Origin: Ruminococcus sp. | GTDB taxonomy: Bacteria; Bacillota; Clostridia; Oscillospirales; Ruminococcaceae | Length of the DNA stretch: 61,033 nt | Assembly (NCBI RefSeq): GCF_019417665.1 | Contig: NZ_DXUU01000012.1 | Location: forward strand, 1-61,033 | Direction: 5' to 3' | Shown: positions 31,310-38,815 of the stretch, piece after piece | Numbering within the stretch: position 1 is the stretch's first letter | Layout of the letters: each line of letters opens with the position of its first letter | Position numbers and translations under genes: made by a program | Notes under the pieces: generated by a model | What the model saw: only the letters and a program-made list of their open reading frames with translations | Told to the model about the DNA's origin: nothing | Database searches by the model: none

Positions 31310-32785
31310 ATGGCAAATGATATTTACGCAGACATTGCCCGGCGTACAAGGGGCGATATTTATGTAGGGGTAGTCGGCCCGGTTCGTTCGGGAAAATCCA
31401 CCTTTATCAAACGATTCATGGAACAATTGGTCATCCCGAATATCCAGAGCGAATCCTGGCGGGAACGCGCCATTGACGAACTCCCCCAATCTGCCGGCGG
31501 CAGAACCATTATGACCACAGAGCCGAAATTTATCCCCGAAGAAGCCGTGGAGCTAACACTGGGAGATGCAGCAAGAATGCGTGTGCGCATGATCGACTGT
31601 GTAGGCTATATCATCCCCAGTGCACTGGGGTATATTGAAAATGAACAGCCCCGAATGGTGCATACCCCATGGTTTGATCAGGAAGTCCCTTTCAATATGG
31701 CAGCAGAAGTTGGCACACGAAAGGTTATTGCAGAGCACTCCACCATCGGTCTGGTGGTCACCACAGATGGCAGTATTACTGATCTGCCCCGTGGAGAATA
31801 TGCCGCTTGTGAACAGCGTGTCATTGAGGAGTTACAGGAACTAGGGAAACCTTTTGCAGTATTGCTTAACTGCCTGCATCCCCATACGAAAGAAGCCAAA
31901 GAACTGGCGGCAAGACTTCAGGAGCAGTACAATGCACCGGTGATACCCGTGAGCTGTCCCGACCTGGACGAAAGCGACATCCGTACCATTTTGACAGAAC
32001 TGCTCCGGGTGTTTCCCGTCCGGGAGATCAACGTGTGTATGCCCCACTGGATCGCTGAGCTGGAGAAAGACCACTGGCTGCGGGATTCCGTCTTTTCCTG
32101 CATCCGCCAAGCCGCAGCAGAGATCCATACGATCCGGGATACAGATACCTTTGCAGAAGCCGTGCGCACCTGTCCTTATGTGACGGATGCTGCCATACGG
32201 GATATTGACATGGGCTCTGGCAGCGTGACTGTGCAGATCGGCATTGATTCCACACTGTTCTACCGTATCCTGGGCGAAACAACCGGACTGGATATCCACG
32301 GCGAAAACGACCTGCTGCCCATTCTTATGGAACTGAGCCGGATACAAAAAGAATACGCTAAGATCGAACCGGCACTGCGTGAAGTAGAGGCAACAGGCTA
32401 TGGCATTGTCATGCCCGATCAGGAAGAAATGACCCTGGAAGAGCCGGAGATCATCAAGCAAGGCGGCAGATACGGTGTGCGCCTGCGTGCTTCTGCGCCG
32501 TCCATTCACATGATGCGTGCAGATATCCGCACTACAGTGAGCCCCATTGTGGGAACGGAACGACAGAGCGAAGAACTGGTCATGTACCTGCTGGAAGGCT
32601 TCGAAGAAGATCCCACAAAGATTTGGTCATCCAACATCTTCGGCAAGTCCCTGCACGAACTGGTTGGCGAAGGCCTGCACAACAAACTTTCCAAGATGCC
32701 CATGGACGCCAGACTGAAATTGCAGGAAACATTGCAGCGGATCATCAACGAGGGTTGCAGTGGATTGATTTGTTTTATCTTATAA
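31310..32785 (+). CDS. spoIVA: Stage IV sporulation protein A, coat base-layer ATPase
   Basis: 491 residues, full length. The N-terminal TRAFAC-type ATPase has the Walker A motif GPVRSGKSTF (about 22-31) and the family opening RRTRGDIYVGVVGPV. The C-terminal end, GCSGLICFIL, is the conserved region that contacts SpoVM. SpoIVA polymerises on the forespore surface as the coat foundation. SD AGGAGG. It is 60 bp after the sipL-like gene, probably one sigma-E transcript. SpoVM is encoded 1.4 kb downstream on the other strand. Confidence 0.96.
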   Translation: MANDIYADIARRTRGDIYVGVVGPVRSGKSTFIKRFMEQLVIPNIQSESWRERAIDELPQSAGGRTIMTTEPKFIPEEAVELTLGDAARMRVRMIDCVGYIIPSALGYIENEQPRMVHTPWFDQEVPFNMAAEVGTRKVIAEHSTIGLVVTTDGSITDLPRGEYAACEQRVIEELQELGKPFAVLLNCLHPHTKEAKELAARLQEQYNAPVIPVSCPDLDESDIRTILTELLRVFPVREINVCMPHWIAELEKDHWLRDSVFSCIRQAAAEIHTIRDTDTFAEAVRTCPYVTDAAIRDIDMGSGSVTVQIGIDSTLFYRILGETTGLDIHGENDLLPILMELSRIQKEYAKIEPALREVEATGYGIVMPDQEEMTLEEPEIIKQGGRYGVRLRASAPSIHMMRADIRTTVSPIVGTERQSEELVMYLLEGFEEDPTKIWSSNIFGKSLHELVGEGLHNKLSKMPMDARLKLQETLQRIINEGCSGLICFIL

Positions 32786-32798
32786 TCTTTGTCCCATA

Positions 32799-32835
32799 AA
32801 AAGGCTGTTGCAAGGTAAAATGCAACAGCTTTTTT
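32799..32835 (+). terminator. Terminator of sipL-spoIVA
   Basis: AAAAGGCTGTTGCA pairs with TGCAACAGCTTTTTT around an 8-base loop. Confidence 0.8.
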
Positions 32836-32863
32836 GTTACCCTAAATAAAAGTTTTTTGATGC

Positions 32864-33442
32864 TTACTTCTTAGACAGAAATTGCAGAAGGAGCAGATAC
32901 AGCACCATGCCATATAAGGAAATATTTCGAATTCCAAAGACAAATGCCACGCAGAACAACCCCACTGAAAAACATAGGCTGATGCCGTTCCGGATATACT
33001 CAATTCGATCCGGCAACAAATCCATTGCAGAGAGTGCAGTATACAAAATCGAACCGCCGTCCAGATGAGAATAAGGCATGAGATTAAAGAAACCCAACCC
33101 CAGGTGAAGTATTCCAAGCTCACATTCACCCTGAATTGCCAGAAGAACACTCCCAAAACACAGATTTGCAAGCGGCCCGGCAAGCAATATAATCTGATCC
33201 TGCCAATAGGCAGCGTAGTCTCCTTCCGGCTGAATCGTAACGCCGGCACCGCAGAATGTCAAAAGCTTCACCCGGCGGCGAAAGCACACCATAGCGATCA
33301 AATGCCCCAATTCATGCAATAGGCATGCAAACAAAATTTCCCAGAACAAACGCTCTCCGCCCAAAAGTGCGATCCATGCAGCAACAGCAAAAAAACTGAA
33401 GTCCAGGCAAATGGTCATTCTATGCCAATGCAGCCGAATCAT
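32864..33442 (-). CDS. Site-2 protease (M50), SpoIVFB-like
   Basis: This 192-residue polytopic metalloprotease has HELGH (near residue 47) as zinc site and SHLDGG further on, the Asp-containing motif of M50 enzymes. It is short for SpoIVFB (~288 residues), lacking the C-terminal CBS domain. SpoIVFB cleaves pro-sigma-K in the mother cell. The start ATG overlaps the upstream stop (ATGA), so the two genes are coupled. The sporulation role is inferred from neighbours and from the partner gene. Confidence 0.72.
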   Translation of the reverse strand: MIRLHWHRMTICLDFSFFAVAAWIALLGGERLFWEILFACLLHELGHLIAMVCFRRRVKLLTFCGAGVTIQPEGDYAAYWQDQIILLAGPLANLCFGSVLLAIQGECELGILHLGLGFFNLMPYSHLDGGSILYTALSAMDLLPDRIEYIRNGISLCFSVGLFCVAFVFGIRNISLYGMVLYLLLLQFLSKK

Positions 33443-33744
33443 CCAGCTATCCACTGCTGGACTGCCTTCAAAAAATGATCCAGCCACGCCACTGGCGGCG
33501 CATCTCTATGTATCGCATATTGTGTCAGAAGCATCTCTTGCCACTCCGGTTTCAGCCAATGCAGCGCAAACACACACAACACCAGAATCACACACAGAAT
33601 ACACTGAGTCAAAGCTACGTCATCAGCATGCTGTTCCTTTTTCTGTTTTACTTCCCCCGTGATATGGATTGGCTCAGGTATGGATGTCACCTGACTTTCC
33701 TCCAAAGCATCTTCTTTTTTATCATTTACGTCAAATTTTTCCAT
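33439..33744 (-). CDS. Small single-pass membrane protein, possibly a reduced SpoIVFA
   Basis: 101 residues. A charged cytosolic N terminus (about 1-45), one transmembrane helix (CILCVILVLCVFALHW, about 48-63) and a short outer tail. The layout and the tight coupling to a SpoIVFB-like protease resemble the N-terminal half of SpoIVFA, which anchors and inhibits SpoIVFB. The M23-type domain of SpoIVFA is missing, so this would be a minimal version. SD GAGGAG. Sequence similarity alone would not carry the call. Confidence 0.5.
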   Translation of the reverse strand: MEKFDVNDKKEDALEESQVTSIPEPIHITGEVKQKKEQHADDVALTQCILCVILVLCVFALHWLKPEWQEMLLTQYAIHRDAPPVAWLDHFLKAVQQWIAG

Positions 33745-33804
33745 ATTCTTCTCCTCTCACAAAACGATTTGCCCATGTGTACTGGTTCACTCTATGTCCA
33801 GCAC

Positions 33805-33844
33805 AAAAAAAATATGCCTCTCCCATAGCTCAAAGGGAAAGGCA
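33805..33844 (-). terminator. Terminator for transcripts from the spoVM side
   Basis: TGCCTCTCCC (33815-33824) pairs with GGGAAAGGCA (33835-33844), one mismatch. On the minus strand it is followed by eight T residues. It probably ends the spoVM transcript after the inserted elements. Confidence 0.7.
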
Positions 33845-33924
33845 CAGGGACAACACCGCAGGATAATCATACAGTGTTTCCTGAATATGGATAGTCTATA
33901 CTAATCTTCAATCAACCTATTGAT

Positions 33925-34030
33925 AATCTTGACAGCTATCATTTCGTCACTCTGCATCAATCAGCCTTGCCATACGACAGTATGCCTGCGGCTGATTTCC
34001 TTGATTGACAAAATGCTATCTGCCAATCTT
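33925..34030. repeat. Palindromic MITE-like element adjoining the next one
   Basis: The left arm (33925-33949) and right arm (34006-34030) are inverted copies of a 25-bp sequence containing AGCTATCATTTCGTCA or its variant, with several mismatches. The centre (33965-33991, CCTTGCCATACGACAGTATG onward) is an inverted relative of the core of the element at 34032-34191. The arms differ, so two related elements lie side by side. Confidence 0.55.
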
Positions 34031-34031
34031 A

Positions 34032-34191
34032 GAGCCTGTTCAGTATCTTTTTATGTGCGGATTTTCGAGCATAATTTTGTCGTTTACAAGGAAAAAATCC
34101 GCAGGCATACTGACGTATGGCAAGGATTTTCGACGCAGTTAACGGCAAAATTTGCCGAAAAGACGTGCAAAAAAAGATGCTGAACAGGCTC
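34032..34191. mobile_element. MITE, 160 bp, TTA target duplication
   Basis: Inverted ends starting GAGCCTGTTCAG are near identical for about 21 bp and similar for about 45 bp. TTA flanks both sides (34029-34031 and 34192-34194). No ORF. A 3-bp TNA duplication is typical of some IS5-family elements. A related end is seen at 32-51. It lies 28 bp beyond the spoVM stop. Confidence 0.8.
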
Positions 34192-34219
34192 TTATCATCA
34201 GTTTGATTGAAAATTGGTA

Positions 34220-34315
34220 TTAGCGGTCTTCTAGGGGTGTTTCTTTCTGGATCTTGAATATAACACGAAACAAACCGGACAGTAAACGTGGGCTCTTCAC
34301 AACAACAATTTTCAT
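34220..34315 (-). CDS. spoVM: Stage V sporulation protein M (membrane-curvature peptide)
   Basis: A 31-residue amphipathic peptide opening MKIVVVKSPRLLSGLFR. It aligns with B. subtilis SpoVM (26 residues) without gaps through residue 17, keeping Lys2, Lys7, Pro9, Leu12, Gly14 and Arg17. Pro9 is the residue needed for shallow insertion into the convex forespore membrane. It recruits SpoIVA, whose gene is at 31310. SD AAGGAGGA with 6-nt spacing; a TATACT -10-like box lies upstream. The C-terminal tail is five residues longer than in Bacillus. Confidence 0.9.
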   Translation of the reverse strand: MKIVVVKSPRLLSGLFRVIFKIQKETPLEDR

Positions 34316-34764
34316 TTCTGTTCCTCCTTTCAGGTTCAATCTAGTATATTCCATACAGCAAAAAAAGGTGCATCGTTCCATTGCTGTCATGCAAAAAGTC
34401 CGGACAGTATTTTTCTCTCTGCCCGGACTTCAATCCTGCTTTCCAAAAGTTCCATGCACTTATCTTTTTGATGCATTTTTTCAGAAAGCAGTTTCTTATT
34501 CAGTTCCCAATTTTCTGCTCGTGTAAGTTCTGTTGTCTCCAGTTCATAATCACGTGGCATTCCATCGCTGTTTTGACGATTCCATTCGCCATAAGTATTA
34601 TGTATCTGCAATATGACACACTATATTATCCCCATCCATTCTCTGCCGGATAGGTTGAATCAAACGTATGGAAAAATGGGTTTCTGTGGTATCAACTCGT
34701 TTTTTGTTTCTCTTTTGTTCACTATTATATATATCTTTTGTTTTTCCGGCTTATACATGACATT
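34316..34764. other. Intergenic region between spoVM and agrB
   Basis: It contains the spoVM leader with TATACT near 34346-34351, an inverted repeat AGTCCGG/CCGGACT (34399-34429) and one doubtful ORF on the minus strand (34387-34611). No clear terminator for agrB was seen. Confidence 0.5.
34387..34611 (-). CDS. Hypothetical 74-residue charged protein, doubtful
   Basis: The frame opens at a TTG without a convincing SD. The product is hydrophilic and helical with heptad-like charge (KKLLSEKMHQKDKCMELLES). The composition looks protein-like rather than random, but no family is recognised. It may be a remnant. Confidence 0.3.
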   Translation of the reverse strand: MQIHNTYGEWNRQNSDGMPRDYELETTELTRAENWELNKKLLSEKMHQKDKCMELLESRIEVRAERKILSGLFA

Positions 34765-35343
34765 TCAGCATTGATACCGGACATTTTTGATTCTTCCTGC
34801 GATCAGCATGCAGCTTAATACCAGCATAGACAGCACAATACATCGTCCTGCCCGCTGCCAATGCAGAAAAAAGAAAAGTATGATAACTGCACTCTCCAGA
34901 CACCACACGAAGATGGTACGCTTTCGGAATACCTTTTTCTCGATCTCATCCAAAGGCTTATTATGATCCTCCACCGGTGCCAATTTCCAGAAGATCACAC
35001 CAGAAATCAGGTATGCAACACCATCATATATGTTCTGTTCCGGCGCATAACGCAATACCATCAGCACTACAATTATCATCAAAATGGAATACAGATAACA
35101 GCGCAAGGGCGTCTTAGCATGAAATCCGCCGGCGTAACTACGCAGGGGAATATAAGCTGCATGAAACAAAATGCTTTCCCAAACCATGCCAAAAAGACAT
35201 CCGATCGCCAACGCTGTCATCAAATTCAGCAAAATTGTCAGCAGCTGCTTTACACCATACTGACAAAGTGCCAGATCTTCTGTTTTAACCTTACCGTTCT
35301 CAGCAAGAGATCTTGTAATTGAATCTGATAGTTTAGCAAACAT
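34765..35343 (-). CDS. agrB: AgrB-type peptidase for cyclic autoinducer peptide
   Basis: This 192-residue membrane cysteine endopeptidase has about five helices. The family hallmark RSYAGGFHAKT carries the catalytic His, and the catalytic Cys is in LRCYLYS. It removes the C-terminal tail of AgrD and closes the thiolactone ring. The ATG overlaps the stop of the upstream agrD (TGATG), so the pair is translationally coupled. No agrC kinase or agrA regulator is in the window. Confidence 0.9.
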   Translation of the reverse strand: MFAKLSDSITRSLAENGKVKTEDLALCQYGVKQLLTILLNLMTALAIGCLFGMVWESILFHAAYIPLRSYAGGFHAKTPLRCYLYSILMIIVVLMVLRYAPEQNIYDGVAYLISGVIFWKLAPVEDHNKPLDEIEKKVFRKRTIFVWCLESAVIILFFFLHWQRAGRCIVLSMLVLSCMLIAGRIKNVRYQC

Positions 35344-35498
35344 CAGAATTTACGAAGTTTCTTCGCATCCTGGGGCAGTTCTTCCTGATGTGTCAGATAG
35401 ATACATGTGGAATTCACTGTCATGGCAGTCATCAACATTGCAAGCGCTGCGATCATACTGCCAAACAAACCATATACTTTCAGTACGCCTTGTCTCAT
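35343..35498 (-). CDS. agrD: AgrD-like cyclic lactone autoinducer precursor 1
   Basis: 51 residues. An amphipathic N-terminal helix (about 1-26) is followed by the core TVNSTCIYLTHQEELP and the tail ending LRKF. In characterised AgrD proteins a ring forms from a Cys five residues before the AgrB cut; here that predicts ring CIYLT with the cut before HQEELP. SD GGAGGC. The gene is directly coupled to agrB. Confidence 0.88.
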   Translation of the reverse strand: MRQGVLKVYGLFGSMIAALAMLMTAMTVNSTCIYLTHQEELPQDAKKLRKF

Positions 35499-35549
35499 TT
35501 TTTGTGCCTCCGTTTCATTTATTAGAATTACATTACTTTGTACTACTGA

Positions 35550-35702
35550 TCAGAACTTTCTGAGCTTCTTTGCATGTTCCGGCAATTCTTCCTGATGCGT
35601 CAAATAAATACAGGTCGAATTCACTGTCCATGCTGTGACCAGCATCGCCAAGGCAGCAAACATACCGCCAAAACGAGCACTGATCTTCATCCAATTTGTC
35701 AT
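35550..35702 (-). CDS. agrD: AgrD-like cyclic lactone autoinducer precursor 2
   Basis: 50 residues, 51 bp upstream of precursor 1. The core TVNSTCIYLTHQEELP is identical to that of precursor 1, whereas the N-terminal helices differ substantially. The same mature signal is therefore predicted from both. SD GGAGGTGA. First gene of the agrD-agrD-agrB unit. Confidence 0.88.
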   Translation of the reverse strand: MTNWMKISARFGGMFAALAMLVTAWTVNSTCIYLTHQEELPEHAKKLRKF

Positions 35703-36128
35703 TTTCCCCTTCACCTCCTCTGCGCTTTCCGGGACATATCGTCAAGAACCTGCCCGTTCAATCAAAAGCCCCTTACATCTCTGCATGATACAAAGCATGT
35801 AGATTTTCATCCCTTTGAGGTACCCCATTCATAAACTTCCGATCAGATTCCATAATATATTTTTGTAGTAATGTCTAAAATGCAGCAGAAATATAATAAA
35901 TGGTATTTTTCATACATTCTATCTCGCTGTTCTTACCACAATTCCCACAGCTATTATAGCACAGTTTCCATTGAAATTACTTACTATGTAAAAAATAACG
36001 TTGATTTTGTAAGAAACGGTAAGTACCTCAAAAATAAAATCCGCTCCAAAAAAACAGTTTATTTATAATCTGGATATATTTTCCCAAGGTTTTTTTAAAT
36101 AGTATTCTTTGGAAGGACTTTTTTACAG
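35703..36128. other. AT-rich intergenic region upstream of the agr unit
   Basis: It must hold the promoter of the agr unit. A plus-strand frame at 35871-36068 has no SD and an unlikely composition. No convincing promoter pair or regulator site could be assigned. Confidence 0.4.
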
Positions 36129-36164
36129 AAAAACGGCTTTACAGATTTTTGCAAAGCCGTTTTT
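36129..36164. terminator. Terminator of the CmpB-like gene
   Basis: AAAAACGGCTTT (36129-36140) pairs with AAAGCCGTTTTT (36153-36164), with T-runs on both strands. Confidence 0.8.
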
Positions 36165-36170
36165 ATTATT

Positions 36171-36932
36171 TCACTTTTTTGAATCAGCAGAGGATCTTTT
36201 TTTCTTTCCAATCACACGCCGCTTTTCCAAAGGGAATCGCTGAGAAAGGTGACTTTCCAGAATTTCACGCATAGGCGTCCCTGTGTGCATAGGGAAGAAG
36301 AACCGATGCACACGTCCTTTTTGCAGCCGTGCCCGGAAATCCTCTTTTAGTTCCTCCAACCGCACGACAATATTTGTCTCTGCTGCAAAAGCCCGGATCT
36401 TCACCATAAGACGAGTAGAATATGCCACATCCAACACAAATACGCCGTAGAAAAATCCGATAGCAAAGGAAAATGCCAGATTCTCCGAGAGCCATTCCAA
36501 GGCAAACAAAATATGTGAATGCACCAGAAAATAATAAATCGCACTGAGAATCATCCAAAAAAATGTAAATAACGGACAGATAATGCCCTTGATGTTCCCC
36601 CACTGATCGGAATAATCCCACAGCTTGATTTTCATGCCATGGATAAAGATCATGCCTGCCACAAACTCCAGGATGGTAATCGCAATCGCCATTCCCACAA
36701 ACAAGATCAGTTTTTTAAGCCAGGCATTTTCAATGGGAATCAGTGGTTCCAACATCGCCAGCAAAAACAAAACGCACAAGCTGGCGCCATACAAAGGCAG
36801 ATATGGTCCCACCAGAAATCCCGGATTCACCCAGTGATGCGCCGAGAAAAAACGGCGAAAAATCACCTCGATTCCCCATCCCAATACACTGCCGATGCAA
36901 AAGAGAAACGCCAATGTCAAAAATAAATTCAT
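36171..36932 (-). CDS. Putative ABC transporter permease, CmpB family (PF06541)
   Basis: 253 residues. About five transmembrane helices include the family opening GSVLGWGIEVIFRR and HHWVNPGFLVGPYLPLYG, followed by a basic C-terminal tail (about 195-253). Family members are named ABC permeases but mostly lack an ATPase partner, as here; function is not established. Monocistronic. Confidence 0.72.
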   Translation of the reverse strand: MNLFLTLAFLFCIGSVLGWGIEVIFRRFFSAHHWVNPGFLVGPYLPLYGASLCVLFLLAMLEPLIPIENAWLKKLILFVGMAIAITILEFVAGMIFIHGMKIKLWDYSDQWGNIKGIICPLFTFFWMILSAIYYFLVHSHILFALEWLSENLAFSFAIGFFYGVFVLDVAYSTRLMVKIRAFAAETNIVVRLEELKEDFRARLQKGRVHRFFFPMHTGTPMREILESHLSQRFPLEKRRVIGKKKRSSADSKK

Positions 36933-36951
36933 GTAATCCCTCCGCTATGTC

Positions 36952-36997
36952 AGAGCGTGTTCACATAAAATATACGTCTTTTATGTGGACACGCTCT
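36952..36997. repeat. Short palindromic repeat with ACGTCTTTT core
   Basis: AGAGCGTGTTCACATAAAA (36952-36970) is inverted at 36979-36997 with one mismatch. The centre, TATACGTC, resembles that of the palindrome at 57301-57354. Flanking T-runs are on the wrong side for a terminator. Confidence 0.6.
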
Positions 36998-37021
36998 AAA
37001 AAAGTTTGTCACGAATAGCCG

Positions 37022-37708
37022 CTAACCAAGATTCCGCTCTTCCAACACCTGCTCAATGATCTGGTAGTGCAAGTCAATGGCATTCAGTCCCATTTCCATA
37101 TCTTCTAACACAAAGCTTTTATATAGCTGCGTATGGGCATCCGCCAGCTTCTGACGAACCAATTCCGTACCGCCAGAGAGTATCAAATTCACTTGAGTAG
37201 AACAAATCCCCCAGATAGACTGCATTATGCTTTCCATCAGATGGTTTCCGGAAGCTGCCATCAGCCACATATGAGATGCTTCATCTGCGCAAATATTATC
37301 TAAAATGCTGCCACACTGGATCTGATAGAGCAGATTTTCCAGTTCCGGAATGTCTAGTTCATCTCGACGTGCAAATGCAAGAGGGAATGCTATTATCTCC
37401 ATGGCACGACGCATCTGACATACTTCAAAAGGCGATACCTCTTTCAGCAACAACAGAACATGCAGCGATTTTCTCATGCCCTCAGACATGTTTCCTTCCA
37501 GATAGTTCCCGTCTTCTTTCGAAGATGACAGAATTCCCACGGTATTCAGATCTCGAATCGCATCCCGCACTGCGCTCTTACTCAGATGTAATTCCTTTGC
37601 AAGTTCTGCATCAGATGAGATGGGATCGCCCTGGTGCAGTTGACCATTCTGAAGTTTTCTCGTAATCTCATCCAATAAACACAAAAAAGAAAATTGCCTG
37701 CTGCGCAT
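37022..37708 (-). CDS. GntR-family transcriptional regulator, FadR/FCD subfamily
   Basis: 228 residues. An N-terminal winged helix (ELAKELHLSKSAVRDAIRDL, about 40-60) is followed by an all-helical FCD effector domain (about 90-225). Such regulators respond to small organic acids or sugar acids. The start is ambiguous: an ATG four codons earlier directly abuts the GGAG, so the later ATG is preferred. It is transcribed divergently from aroK, 300 bp away. No enzyme operon is adjacent, so the target is unclear. Confidence 0.82.
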   Translation of the reverse strand: MRSRQFSFLCLLDEITRKLQNGQLHQGDPISSDAELAKELHLSKSAVRDAIRDLNTVGILSSSKEDGNYLEGNMSEGMRKSLHVLLLLKEVSPFEVCQMRRAMEIIAFPLAFARRDELDIPELENLLYQIQCGSILDNICADEASHMWLMAASGNHLMESIMQSIWGICSTQVNLILSGGTELVRQKLADAHTQLYKSFVLEDMEMGLNAIDLHYQIIEQVLEERNLG

Positions 37709-37939
37709 AATCCTTTCCATCTCCTTTCAAAAGGCTGCTTTCTTGTCCAAATGGAATATGCACTTTCTGCCTTTTAGGAATAAACTCATTATACCATGAA
37801 ATTATAACGATTTCAACAATGTTTATGAATATTTAGATTATATTTTTGTGCATTTTCTCGTTTCGGAAGATTTTAGAAATTGCAAATAAAAAGTTTCTGC
37901 ATCAAATGGGTAACTTTTCTTTTGCGCTTTCATATCAGC

Positions 37940-37968
37940 TTGCAATTCTTGCGGCAATGTGATAAAAT
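37940..37968 (+). promoter_or_regulatory. Promoter of aroK
   Basis: TTGCAA (37940-37945), 17-bp spacer, TAAAAT (37963-37968), about 40 nt before the ATG. Confidence 0.6.
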
Positions 37969-38007
37969 GATATGGATATTTCACATGAAAAAGGAAGGGG
38001 AAAGACA

Positions 38008-38520
38008 ATGCAAAATATTATCTTGATCGGTATGCCAGGTTCTGGAAAAAGTACATTGGGACAAAACTTGGCAGAAAAACTCTCCTATCATTTTATCGAC
38101 ACAGATGAGGTGATCATGGAAACCTATCAGAAATCGCTGATGGATCTGATCGAGGAAAACGGAACAGAGGGGTTCATTCAATTGGAAGGCACTATTCTCC
38201 AGTCCATCCATACCAATCAAGCAATTATCTCCACTGGCGGCAGTGCCATTTATCATGAAGCCGCCATGCAATATCTCAAAAGCACAGGCACTATCATATA
38301 TCTGTACCATGCACTCGGCGATCTGACTCAGCGCATAGGAAACCTGGTCACACGAGGTGTTGTCTGCCACAGCGGTTGTACCACCCTGGAAGAACTGTAT
38401 GCGGAGCGCTGCCCGTTATATGAAAAATATGCGGATGTCGTAGTAGATCTGACACAATGCTCGCTGAAAGAGTGCAATGAAAAACTGCTCCGGACAGCAA
38501 AACAATATCTGAAAAAATAA
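38008..38520 (+). CDS. aroK: Shikimate kinase
   Basis: 170 residues. Phosphorylates shikimate at O3 in aromatic amino acid synthesis. P-loop GMPGSGKSTLG, DTDEVI (Walker B-like) and STGGSAIYH (shikimate site) are all present. The start is at MQNIILIG with AAGGGG upstream. It stands alone, away from other aro genes. The usual lid Arg region reads RIGNLVTRGVV, which is slightly unusual but keeps an Arg. Confidence 0.85.
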   Translation: MQNIILIGMPGSGKSTLGQNLAEKLSYHFIDTDEVIMETYQKSLMDLIEENGTEGFIQLEGTILQSIHTNQAIISTGGSAIYHEAAMQYLKSTGTIIYLYHALGDLTQRIGNLVTRGVVCHSGCTTLEELYAERCPLYEKYADVVVDLTQCSLKECNEKLLRTAKQYLKK

Positions 38521-38521
38521 G

Positions 38522-38567
38522 AAAAGCGGAATACGCGGCATAACCGCCGAAAGTATTCCGCTTTTTT
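38522..38567. terminator. Bidirectional terminator aroK / DUF4250
   Basis: AAAAGCGGAATAC pairs with GTATTCCGCTTTT, with T-runs on both strands. It serves the convergent genes and touches the DUF4250 stop. Confidence 0.85.
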
Positions 38568-38749
38568 CATGCAGGAACAAACTGGTTCCGCTGTGCATTG
38601 TAAACATAGCCAATGGTATTCAGCTTTGCAGTGATCTCTGCCTGGTTCAGATCCATAGTCTTACAAAGATCCTCCAAAGAAATGTAGTGATCTCGGAGCT
38701 GGGTATTCAGATAACTCATAAGGATCACCGGATCATTTGGCACTGCCAT
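38567..38749 (-). CDS. DUF4250 small protein
   Basis: 60 residues starting MAVPNDPVILMSYLN, with GGAGGTGA upstream. It matches the DUF4250 pattern (a helical N-terminal half ending in the YVYNAQRNQFV tail). Function unknown; widespread in Clostridia. Confidence 0.75.
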   Translation of the reverse strand: MAVPNDPVILMSYLNTQLRDHYISLEDLCKTMDLNQAEITAKLNTIGYVYNAQRNQFVPA

Positions 38750-38815
38750 TTTCTCACCTCCGAAAAAAGTTCGTACATCATGATACCACAAAAACAAATA
38801 TAAGTCAAGACCGCA

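Noticed and set aside
35985..36030. AACGTTGAT / AACGGTAAG direct repeat resembling an AgrA-type (LytTR) site
   Set aside because: Only loosely similar, far (about 290 bp) upstream of agrD, no linked promoter, and no AgrA in the window.
35871..36068. 65-residue frame upstream of the agr unit
   Set aside because: AT-driven composition rich in Tyr, Asn and Lys, no SD, no recognisable domain.
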